Positions 25,630 to 35,991 of a stretch of 64,000 nt of DNA are shown here, piece after piece; position 1 is the stretch's first letter; each line of letters starts with the position of its first letter. The notes under the pieces were generated by a model. The model did no database searches and had not been told where the DNA came from. It saw nothing but the letters and a program-made list of their open reading frames with translations. Source of the DNA: Sipunculus nudus. Taxonomy: Eukaryota; Annelida; Sipuncula; Golfingiida; Sipunculidae. The stretch is from the NCBI GenBank assembly GCA_026874595.1, contig CM049322.1:52791386-52855385 (forward strand), read 5' to 3'. The translations under genes were made by a program, and so were the position numbers.

Positions 25630-25725
25630 GACGGATTGGCGGCTGGACGGACGGACGGATGCAGGAGAAAGAGTGTTTGCTATAGCTGATATGAGTTTCA
25701 ATCAGCCGAGCTAAAAACTGGAAGT
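25630..25725 (+). repeat. Truncated copy of interspersed repeat family A (3' end only)
   Basis: GGACGGACGGACGGATGC, then CTATAGCTGATATGAG and CAGCCGAGCTAAAAA. These match the conserved 3' ends of the longer copies at 46.7-47.7, 53.2-54.1 and 54.7-55.4 kb. Confidence 0.55.
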
Positions 25726-26109
25726 GTTATTGCTTTATGCAATATATTCTGTAAGAGTTTTATCATTTATAGACTAACGGTTATCAAATGTTTCATAAAT
25801 CAAAGGAGGCACTAAGGAAAGTTGTTGTCAACATGATGGTCTCAATTAAGTGTTCTTGACTACCTATCAAAGTAACAGTATTATTTTAATAGTTTAATAC
25901 TCCAACGATACAATCACAGCCAAGTTACTAAATATAATAAAGGTATAACGTTTTCTAGTTCCCATATTCTGATCTGCAAAGTTTCTCTTGGTTGTGATCT
26001 ATAATCACGAAATCTTGGAAAATTAAAAATATACAGTGACCTTGATATAGTTATATACATCTAATATCCAATAAGTTAGTCTATTTAAAAGGATTCAGAC
26101 TTCCTCTTT

Positions 26110-26116
<7 letters not shown>

Positions 26117-26175
<59 letters not shown>

Positions 26176-26265
26176 CTGAGTATTAAAGACGTTAGAGCAT
26201 TTTGTAACAAAGCATGTCGTGAAGAGGATGCCAACAATCCATTAAGCACTGTAACACTAGTATTA

Positions 26266-26306
<41 letters not shown>
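26117..26306. repeat. Two (TA)n microsatellites
   Basis: TA runs at 26117-26170 and 26269-26306 with about 100 bp of unique sequence between. Both lie in the inferred intron of the ILEI/PAN gene. Confidence 0.95.
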
Positions 26307-26309
<3 letters not shown>

Positions 26310-27038
26310 AATGTTATAGTCAACAGGAAAGGTGTGCATTAGAAAAACCAATTACTCTCCTTATTGAGTGAAGCAGATATTGATTTAAATTAAGTTCCAC
26401 TTGACAAAACCCGTTTTAATCAAGGCATTATTAATCTGTTAACCTGATTTCACTGCCAATAAACGAAAGGCAGCACGTATCAGAGGGCCCAGTAATCCTA
26501 CACTACAAGGAAGCACCCATTCGTTAATGGTTTGATTAACAGTGAGCTTATTATTAAGCAGGAGATTCTGAATATGATGCCATAGCATGTATAAAGAGAC
26601 ATGGAAGATACAGAAGTCTTGTGAGGAATTTTGGGAGATTTCCCTACACTGAGTGTTCATTATTTTAATAAACGCAGTGAGAGTCATCAGCGAGGAGGAA
26701 ACGTTTATAAGTACCCTAACGGAGAAACTCATTGATATAATTTCGTATCCATTGATACTCAAAGACATCGTTGTAAGCTCTAGTGATACGATTAAAACAT
26801 GACCTTCTAATCATAATTAACGCAATGGTTCTTTAAGCGTCTATGCCTGAAATATGTACAGTGTTAAACAAACGTATTTACGAAAATCTCCAGTATGCTT
26901 CTCGGATTATGTTTATACATTTTATGTCTTTCGAAACAAATTGGAGGAATTGGTGGAGGTACAAGCAGCAATATATACAGGTATATAGGCCATAAAACGG
27001 TGAGTGAATTTTAACACATTAAATGTATTTCTACCCAC

Positions 27039-27551
27039 CAAGAAGGTCAAAAGTTAATACGGCAGGTCCCTGGCCACATGGGAGCTGAACCGTCTGGGTG
27101 CGATCTGGGTCGCCAGCAAATGCAACCCAAGCTGCCGACGATAGCCACCACTTCCCTCCGCGAGAGATCATGATACCCATTTCACTTAGGGTGTTGTTGG
27201 CGTTCGTAAGTTTATTTGTAAATTCATCCTCTGTGATACCGACAACCATGGTCCCGTTAGAGAGGCTGAGCAATCGAGAACTAAGAGCGGATGATGCAGC
27301 AGGAGAAGCATAGGTATCGTACGCTACCGTGAAGGTAAAGTGACAAGTGGTATCTGACATTCTGAGTATGGCAATTTTCACCCCACGGTCATCTCGCCCC
27401 AGAGTCACCTCAGGGTCGAACTGCTTGGTGTCCATTTTATACCCGTTAATGAACATCGCTGACTTCCATGGTTCGTAGCCTGGATCTCTACCACCAAAAC
27501 TCTCTAGTTGTATCAAGCAGTACTTCGTTGACATCGGCGATCCTTCTAAAA
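27039..27551 (-). CDS. ILEI (FAM3/PANDER-like) domain exon
   Basis: An exon of 513 nt. The acceptor is strong: a T-rich tract ending TGTGTTCAG at 27552-27554, entry phase 1. The protein contains the FAM3/ILEI pattern: FINGYKM, a GRDDRGVKIAIL strand (compare RGxNVAV), YDTYASPAASSALSS (compare FDxY), NGTMVVGITEDEF (compare DGTLVLVxxxD), LSEMGI, then WLSSAAWVAFAGDP (compare FRDxWxFVG). ILEI domains are beta-sandwich modules of secreted signalling or carbohydrate-related proteins. The frame may stop at TAG 27031, but G|GTGGGT at 27039/27038 gives a phase-1 exit matching the PAN exon. Whether it ends or splices is undecided; domain call is firm. Confidence 0.75.
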
Positions 27552-29895
27552 CTGAACACAAAAAGAAAAATAATAATATAGCACAACAATAAGAGCAACA
27601 TATCGAGGTAAAAATATCAAAAACAGATATAAGTTTGCAAAGGAGGGAAGAAGGATATGAAAGCTGGAAATCATTTGGCTCATAAAAATACACCTACACT
27701 TCATTTAACTGGTTTGATTAAAATTAATTCCACATCATATGAGAAAAGTGAATAGCAAACTTAAAATATGTTTTGATTTTATATAAGTGTCACATCCCCG
27801 AAGGACTGGAGAACAGGTTCTCTCAAATGGTAGACCAAATCGGCTGAAACTCATACATGCATAAAAGATAAATAAAGCATGGGTTAACAAAACAAATTGA
27901 TATATATTAAAAATATACACATATTTCTCTAGAGAGGCGGTGCACACATATAAATATCGATAATCACAAGCGCCTACTTGAGAAAAAAAAATCACTATAT
28001 AATTCATGTAAAGTGCCCAGGGCAGTTTTCTTTATTTACACAGCTTCTTATCAAATGACCATCGTGCACAGGTACGCCCCTCCAGACACAGTCCACACAA
28101 AATTTGACTGAAGGGCTCACAGCCCATTCTTTATGAAACTAGAATCAATGTCATTCATAGCTGATATTCCCTGGATGCATCCAGCACTAGGTAACTGAAC
28201 ATGTCTCTACACAACGATAATTAGTACCCTTCAAAGTTTTGAGTATAAATTATGTCCTTGGCCTATTACTGGAAACGTTACGGTAGATACAAGTCATCGG
28301 ATAACCAGTTCTTCGGCAATTGCGATATCCCCTCTGAAGTCCGTCACAGAAGAATCAGCATTGCCTTCCTCTGACACTGACAATATACGCTTACAGACAT
28401 TGTCTCTCAGTTGTCCAGACTCTGGCAAACGCAAAGCTCCTACTTGACTGCAAACATTCGACAAACTATACCTAACTGGCCCGCTGAACAGGTAATGGGA
28501 GCGATTTTTCTCTCAACCATGGCTTATATGTACCTGCTGACGTCACAAGTCCCGACCGTCTTCTGGCCAATCATATCATCACACTCTATTATGCCGACTG
28601 CCTTTAATTACATGAATATTAAAAGTACTCCATATTATCGTAAAATAGATAATACCAAAAAATCATCTGGTTATACCCCCACTTAAATATGTAATAAAAT
28701 AACTAAGTCAACATCCTCTGGTGACAATTAGTGGGACGGTTTATATTTTATTGCAAGAACTAAGTATTTTACTCAAGCGTGCTGTTTTAAACCTTTCGAA
28801 AAAGCGTTATATCCATTAGACAATACTGTAAATAATTGAAGCGGAACTTAAGACACCATTACTTCTCAATACCAACCGTGAATTTCATTGTAGCTCATGT
28901 TTCAATAACACGTGCAAAATGTATTTGGAAAATTAAAAACTATCAAGAAGCTCTTTGTGTTATTTTAATTAATCATAAATCAAGGCAAGCTGAGATATAA
29001 TACAAATAAAGTAGATGTAAATTTAAAACCTAGAATATCACTCTAATTATAATCAGACATAATCCGTTTTTATGAATTCGCCGTTACAACCCAAGAATCT
29101 TCAAAAAGCTCCTTGCCACTATTTAAGGAATAAGTTAACGTATAACATTTAATTACACAAAGTTAACCATTAAAATTTTCCTTGGCCCTTATTCACACAT
29201 TTTCATATTTTGGCTGTTTTGTTTATGGCAGTGTATTTACATAATTATTCAGTTTTCTTATGAATTATGGTAAGACATTTAGTTTTTTTTGTTCTATTTT
29301 TATATGTAAATAATGTAGGAACTGCGTAGTATTTCGAGATCCATCACCAAATATGGGCCTCTTTTTTGGTGTGCTTAATAACTTGAGAAAGTGAGGAACA
29401 CGTCTTAAAATAAATAAAAATAGGTGTTACAATGCTTGCACGGACCTTTATTTTAAGAATCTACGTGATGCCATTATAGGAAAGTGATGACGTTATTGAT
29501 AATATGCCCCTAACGTACGCACTTTGCAACATATATTTTAAATGGCCGTATACTTGCCAACTGAATATTCATGAAATCGACAGACAATGCAATTGAGTAA
29601 TTACGTGTTCTAATTTGATCTGGTACTAAATGTAGAAGCTAATTGACTAATACTGAAATCTAGTTTTGCTGTGCTGTAAAACTAATCTTTCCTTTAATCA
29701 AAAAGCGATTCATACAAATAAGTTACAAAATCTTTGGTTTTCTATTTCTAATTATTGATAAGCTTTAGATTATTTCTCCTTGCAACCAGGTGGATGTATA
29801 ATCAATAAAATGTCGCATTGTATTGTTGGTTTCAAGTTTTAATATTTGCGACCCGGTGGAAGCCTCCTAAAATGTAGCGCTAATGTTTATATCTC

Positions 29896-29963
<68 letters not shown>

Positions 29964-30772
29964 ACACCTCATATTCGATAAAGGACTAGTAATGCAACAT
30001 ATGTTTAAATCTTTTTACTAGAGGACACACATTAGATGCATACCTCGTCAATGCAAAACAGCCCACTGGATTTGCATTTCATTTTATCCAGATATATGAT
30101 TTTTTTAACAATGTTACGTCCTAACTCTCCACAAAATGTTGTAAAAATCGGTCACTCTAGGTGTATCTGAATAATCTTTCTGATGGACAGTAGTAGAGGA
30201 CTAGAAGTCGTGCTCAAGCCGGTGCAAGTTTTTGCTAATATGCCATAAAGACGACCTTTCTTGCTTAAAATAAATATGAATATCTACATTTGGTAAACAT
30301 TTACAGGGTTGCCTTCAGAGATCACACAGTGAAGCAAACAGACAAACAAAGAAAAAAAAGAACTGAATAAGTCGAATCATTTGCCTACAAATCGCGAAGT
30401 CCTGGCAAGCAATGTTATTACATATCTCAGCTTGAGAAGTACATCACATAACACCTGACATATGGTGTAATTTATAATTGAATAAATGATAATGATAACA
30501 ATAAATAACATTTATCAGGGCAAAAATCATATGGAACCAGACTGATGTTCTGAATGAACATTCAATCAGATACTGATTGAATTTTACCTTAAAATATCCA
30601 CAAAGTTTTATGGCTTATGAGTAGAAATAACGGAAACAAAATAGAAGTATGACTTTAATTTGAGACGCATGGTACTGGTAAAGGACTCGCGGTTATCCAC
30701 GCCTAAGATTCCAACCGGACGTGCTGTATCAGGTTTCCTAGCTAAAGTCCTAGCGGGCTCCGTCACACTCAC
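27552..30772. other. Inferred intron of the ILEI/PAN gene; nothing else assigned
   Basis: Holds a (TA)n run at 29900-29960. An open minus-strand stretch near 28290-28490 and a splice-bounded plus-strand stretch at 28409-28494 overlap each other; neither has a recognisable domain. Confidence 0.4.
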
Positions 30773-30860
30773 CGACAGCAATCATTCTATTCAAATCGGT
30801 CGTGTGTAAACGCAGTGGCAGGTCTACTTCAGAAAACCAGTGAGTATAAGCATGGCTTGC
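30773..30860 (-). CDS. Candidate 88-nt upstream exon of the ILEI/PAN gene
   Basis: The acceptor GATTTCAG ends at 30861 and the donor GTCG|GTGAGT (30773/30772) is perfect. The frame is open throughout, reading ASHAYTHWFSEVDLPLRLHT and ending MIAV, entering in phase 0 and leaving in phase 1. The ILEI exon also enters in phase 1, and the join gives Val at the junction. The 29 residues match no family I recognise; they could be the end of another extracellular module. A phase match has about a one-in-three chance of coincidence, so the link is tentative. Confidence 0.4.
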
Positions 30861-30986
30861 CTGAAATCTAATTAATTGATTTATAATCGTCGTAGTATAA
30901 GTCTGACAATACCAAAGTGGCATACTTGATTGTCTAGATGAAAGTATTATCTCAAACACCCGAGCAAATAGCAGTTATATTGTTTA

Positions 30987-30987
30987 T

Positions 30988-31018
<31 letters not shown>
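30987..31018. repeat. (CA)n(TA)n microsatellite
   Basis: CA repeats to about 31003 followed by TA repeats. Confidence 0.9.
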
Positions 31019-33641
31019 CCTTTTGTATTGGATATGTGGCTTCACTGCAGTTTATGTTAATTCTGTCACATTTTGGAAACATCGTCGTTTTAATATAGCC
31101 ATAAGTACTAAGTAAATAGCTGGTTTTGGTTGAATTTTAATATTAACCTCTCGGCAACACTTTAAAATATTAAGGTCAACCGTATAATTTAGGAATGAAA
31201 TGAACGTTTCCAGAAATGAATGTGACCTTAAGGTTCCCTTACAAATAATTATGTGTTTTGCACGTAATCGTCATTTGTATAGTTGTCAAGGTTTCCTACC
31301 CTTCGTTTATGCATATTCGTGTATTAAGTACAGTCATATATATTCACATATATTTAGAACGGACATTTTTTTTTACTGATAGAGAAACATGAAATAATTT
31401 CATAATAAAGTTTCTATATCACAATGAAGAATTGTGACCAAATATAATACAAAACCTTGTTCAGAAATGTCACAAACACGGATGTGAAAAATAAAATTTT
31501 AGTTTAATTACAATTCTGTTAATATGCGTGTGCTTCACGGAAATCTGTCACTTTTTGTACACATCGTGCTAAAAAAATGTTTTTCGGTTTTCATTCTCCT
31601 CATGGTCTCAGGGTTTCAATTCATTATGGATTATATCTCTATAACCTGAGCACAACGACAGAATATGTACATTGTGTTGTTGCTAACATTCTTCGAAATA
31701 AAACCATGCTTGGGTCATATGTACTGGCAACCCAATGCTACAGTGGAGTAACCAGTATTTGAGAAAAGAGTGTTTTTTTTCGGTTAAGAATGAAATTCTG
31801 GATAAGTTTTAATCCTGCTAAAATTAAGCCTACATAATTACTTTGAAAAAAAATCTGGCCTTAGTGAAGTATCAGACTGAATTAAATTTCAGTTTGTAAA
31901 TATAATTATGAAATCAATGGCTTATTTAGTAAAATTAAGCAACGAAAATTTAGGAATAAGCATTGGATGAAGATAAATGCCTATTTATTTAGTGTTGCAA
32001 ATGAAATGATATATTAATGAAATATGATTTAAAACATGACCGATTTGTCTTATTCTTAAAATCACTTTAATTTTAACTAGCGTGTTTTTACTTTCTGGAA
32101 TTAGAGAAACAATATCACCTCTGGTGTATGCAAATTCGTATGTGTGTGGAGGGGGGAGAGGGGTCAACAACTGTATTAAGTTCATTTGCCAGAGGACCAT
32201 GAACAGCCATGCTGGCAGAAGGTATTTTTTCGGACATTTACTCTTGAATCTCATCATTCAGAAATGAGTACTGCAGTTCATGGAAACAAGATACAATTTA
32301 AAAAAATCATGTAAGTTAATAGTAAGTACAATTTATTCCATGAACTTTTTATACACAGATACGAGTACTATCCTTTTATTCTTACACAAAGATACTGATT
32401 TTCATGAAATCAAGGCACGAAGAACGTGTTCTTATTCTCTGATTTCACTAAAATATATATTAAACATTTATGTGAGGAGTAAATGATGTAAAATGGGTTT
32501 CTTGCACCAGCCAAATCCAGAGAGTTAGTGACTTTGGTGCCTATAAGACCATTGTTGATAATAACTTACGGCTCCCGTAATTTCATAGGAATTTTAACTC
32601 AAGACACTCTCTCATCTAATAAAAAGTCGGAATATAATTCCGCAGTCGCTGCACACATTGTAGAACGATACACAGCCAGTTGTACCACAGTGTACCGGTT
32701 GACGTTTGAGGTAATATTAAGATTGATGACGTATATTGTAAATGAATTTAAAGAAATGATATTATATATCATAATAAATAACAGTTGATATCAAATATTT
32801 AGTCATAAAAGTTTATATAGATATATGACAATTGATCGGAATATTTATTGGCACCATTGTAAGACTGATAATTTAAAAATGGAAGGCATGATGCAAGAAT
32901 GATGAAGGGGCCAAGATATTGTTGCATAATTGTCGGAGACATTTATACTAAAGTTCACTTGAATTTGTGACCAATACTGATGGAGATGATATTTTTAGAT
33001 GGTTTGACAATAACTTAGGAATTTAATATTTTCTAATTAAATGCATAAATAACCTGGACTAGGCCTATGACATGAAGCTACTTTCCCTTCTGGAAGTAAA
33101 ATGTTGTTACCTGAATTGGCGACCAAGAGAGAAACTTCAAGCAGGAACATTCCAAGGTTGTGGACTACCAAGACAGCTCCTAGTATTGGTTATCATGAAC
33201 CTCAGCAAGCAATGATACACATTAGAGGACGCTGTTGGTTTTTGAGAAAATATGTGACACGAAACAACAAATCTAGCATAAGGCCGCTTAAATGGTAAGC
33301 TACAGTAGAAAAATACAATTTTTATATGTTTAGGTATTTAAAAGAGACGGGCATTTGTATCCCAACATGTAGACTCATATCACCATAAATTGTGCCTCTT
33401 TGATGTGCTAGAGCAAGAAACATGCATAATACCGTTTCGCCCTGAATATACATTGATTAGTTTACACGAAAACTCAGTTGGCCATGAAGACTGGTTATGC
33501 GTATGACATATTCACATTACCTTCAGACAAGCAATCAGATACATGTATGTTGTTTGAATAACATATTGATTAATTTAGTATAGTAGACTGGCAATACCTT
33601 TGTTGAAGTTTAGAAAGCACCACAAAATCATTAAAAGCAGG

Positions 33642-33683
<42 letters not shown>

Positions 33684-34324
33684 CATATATTCCTGCATGG
33701 AATGTTTCGTTGTCATCCATAAGTCGTAACAAAAGTGGGTTTGTTGAATATGTCATGAAAATCAAAATCAACTTCTTATCAATCCAAGATAAATGGCACA
33801 TTATATTATATATGTTCGTAAATCATGTGTCTGACATTTCTTACATTGTACCCGGCAACACCGAAACATTTATTACATGTATGATATCTCCTTTTTTTGT
33901 AAAGGTACAGTTAAAATATCGTGTTTGCCAGGCAAAGTCGACAACTATTCAACGGCAGCTAATAAATAAAGCTTTTTCTTCACCCTCAAATTCGCGACAC
34001 CTGTCGTTTTCGACTAACACCGAATGTCCGGGTCCGTAATATCGACAAAAAACTTATACTATCGAAGAATGTGTTCCATCTTCTGTGACTCAAGGGGATG
34101 TCGATCTTAAAGCCTGCGTAAATCATAGTCCGTTTATTTTCAAAGTTTGTTTTTGATCAGATGATATGACAAAAAAGGGATTCGAGGCATATATTAAGTG
34201 GAGACCCTTTTCCTTATTCAACTTTGTCAACTGCTACTGCTAATTAGGTCTGTAAAAATTCAAACGGAAAAACATCGATTATCTTTCCGATGGATGATAT
34301 TACACATAAAATATATAGAGGCAA
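31019..34324. other. No gene seen
   Basis: Short ORFs at 31577-31762, 32528-32788, 33101-33298 and 33710-34039 (plus strand) lack recognisable motifs. A (TA)n run lies at 33645-33680. Upstream exons of the ILEI/PAN gene may lie here but were not recognised. Confidence 0.45.
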
Positions 34325-34522
34325 GATGTTGTTTGCTTCCATAAATAAACAAACTAAATTTTATCATTAACACATATTTTCCAGAGACCTTGTTTTTATG
34401 TATTACCGTTTCAAAGGTTACCCCCCCCCCCCCCCCGTGCGTGTCAGACGGTCGAACTGCATATAATCCTCAAGTACCTGGCATGGGACAGTACGAGCAT
34501 GACCAACAGAAATCGTCATCTT
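34325..34522 (-). repeat. Left arm of a ~198-bp inverted repeat (reversed LicD 3' fragment)
   Basis: Read on the minus strand this segment resembles the 3' end of the LicD pseudogene and its flank (35657-35855). Shared blocks include GATGTTGTTTGCTTCC, TTATCATTAACACATATTT, CCAGAGAC and GGCATGGGACAGTA. The same blocks near GGCATGGGACAGTA also match intact LicD around 15500-15590 in reverse. A C16 run (34421-34436) sits within it. It is an inverted duplicate of the adjacent pseudogene's 3' end. Confidence 0.75.
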
Positions 34523-34539
34523 GACAAAATGAGTTCTTT

Positions 34540-35812
34540 ATTCTATGATTATATTTTGTTATATTACATTTTACGTCATATAACCCAGGTTCCTAATGTA
34601 TTATTGTAGGGCAGGAGAAGTAATAGACGAATCCTCTCAGTAGAAGTGTATATTATATTAGGGAAAAGGGGGAGCAGAATCATATCTTATATGTGTCTAT
34701 GGTAATCATAGAATAATGAACTCATTTTCAAAATACTCGATTAACATGAATCTTTTTAAAGCATGTCCATGCAGTTACAAGACCCGGCGGCTTTTTATTC
34801 TGTTACTACCAATTATGTTGTTAGCACTGATGCTACAGAGTAACAATAGCAAACGGAGTTAGTTCAAAAGATGCTCTATTCCGAATTTTTTTCGTTAAAT
34901 AAACTTTCCTTACAAACCATGTATCCATGTTTAAACATATGTCAGTAGAATATTTTCATCTGGGTCTTGATCTTCTCTCAGTTTTTTCTCATATCATGAA
35001 CAGACATAACTCAGTATACTTCCTCTTCCTAAAATACGCACCATCAGCCATCATAGTCCTATCCCTAGGGAAGATGATATTGACATAATGGTCTCATAAC
35101 ATGAAGAAGAGAACATAATACAACACTTTAACATTTAAATCCAGATAATATGTTATACTGAACGACAGGCTACATCAATGGAAATTGTATTCGAAGCACT
35201 CCTGTAAACCACGCAGTCAGAAGGTTTCCTTGACCTTCCAAATCTTGAGATATAACGTTACAAAAAGAAAGGTGAGAGGCTTCTCGATTGGCCGAATAAC
35301 TGAGGTGATATATATATTCCACAACCAAGTACAGTAAAACGCCTGCTAACGACCACGCCTCAATATCGGTCAATACGTTTACTTTGTTGATTGCAATAAA
35401 GATCTGAATTAGTTTTTATGTAACATTTTAGCCCCCCCCCCCCCAACCATCCTGGTCAAGTCCTGTAAACGGCTGGTCCCTGCATTAAGGCCACTTCCAT
35501 CCAGTCCCGATGCTGACCGTAATACAGGCGTTCTACTGTACGTGTTCCCTTTACAAAACAAGCGGTTTGAAGATATACTGTCTGTGTAATCTCCGTGCCG
35601 CCTAGGGATCAAAGAATAATTTGACGCAGCCAGTATTCCGGTTTTGGAATCACCGAGATGAGGTTTTTTGATGGTCATGCTCATACTGTCCCATGCCGGG
35701 TACTTAAGAATAATCTGCCGTTCGTCCGTCAGATACGCACAGGAGGGATAACTCTGGTAAAACATAAAAAAATCAAAGTCTCTGGAAGGCAGATATTAAA
35801 AAATATGTGTTA
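34540..35812 (+). pseudogene. LicD/fukutin-family pseudogene
   Basis: Aligns along most of its length with the intact LicD gene at 14.6-15.7 kb, including sequence upstream of the CDS and the acceptor-like TTGTAG, so it is a DNA-level copy rather than a processed one. The ATG is at 34746 and the frame matches until TAG at 34860-34862 replaces Glu39. Further damage: small deletions, loss of the GTLIGAI block, the metal-binding stretch changed from PWDDDID to PREDDID, and a 207-bp MITE at 35332-35538. It is not functional. Divergence from the intact gene is considerable, so the duplication is old. Confidence 0.85.
35332..35538. mobile_element. 207-bp MITE (Tc1/mariner-pogo type) inside the LicD pseudogene
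   Basis: Inserted at a TA dinucleotide, duplicated on both sides (35330-35331 and 35539-35540). The intact LicD gene at the equivalent place reads AAGTACGTG, giving the empty site. The left end CAGTAAAACGCCTG and the reverse-complemented right end CAGTAGAACGCCTG are terminal inverted repeats (13 of 14). A C13 run lies at 35432-35444. No coding capacity. TA target and CAGTA termini indicate the Tc1/mariner superfamily, probably pogo-like. Confidence 0.88.
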
Positions 35813-35855
35813 ATGATAAAGTTTTGTCTTTTTATTTATGGAAGCAAACAACATC
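35657..35855 (+). repeat. Right arm of the inverted repeat (3' end of the LicD pseudogene)
   Basis: Overlaps the last part of the pseudogene and its 3' flank; pairs with 34325-34522 in opposite orientation across a spacer of about 1.1 kb. Confidence 0.75.
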
Positions 35856-35991
35856 TGAGGGAGGTGGGGAGCTGTCGGTTTTGAGGAAGGGCCTGTACTT
35901 AAGCTTATGGGGATTTTAGATTTTCCGCATTGCATTTTCTCTTTGAACAATGGTTCTATTAATCCTCCAGCAGAGGGAGCCCCAGGCGAAA

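Noticed and set aside
26085-26351. Minus-strand ORF with Tyr-Ile repeats
   Set aside because: Translation of (TA)n microsatellites.
28409-28686. Plus-strand stretch bounded by CTCTCAG and GAACAG|GTAATG, and the overlapping open minus-strand reading
   Set aside because: Neither has a recognisable domain; the minus-strand option does not fit the phases of the ILEI/PAN exons.
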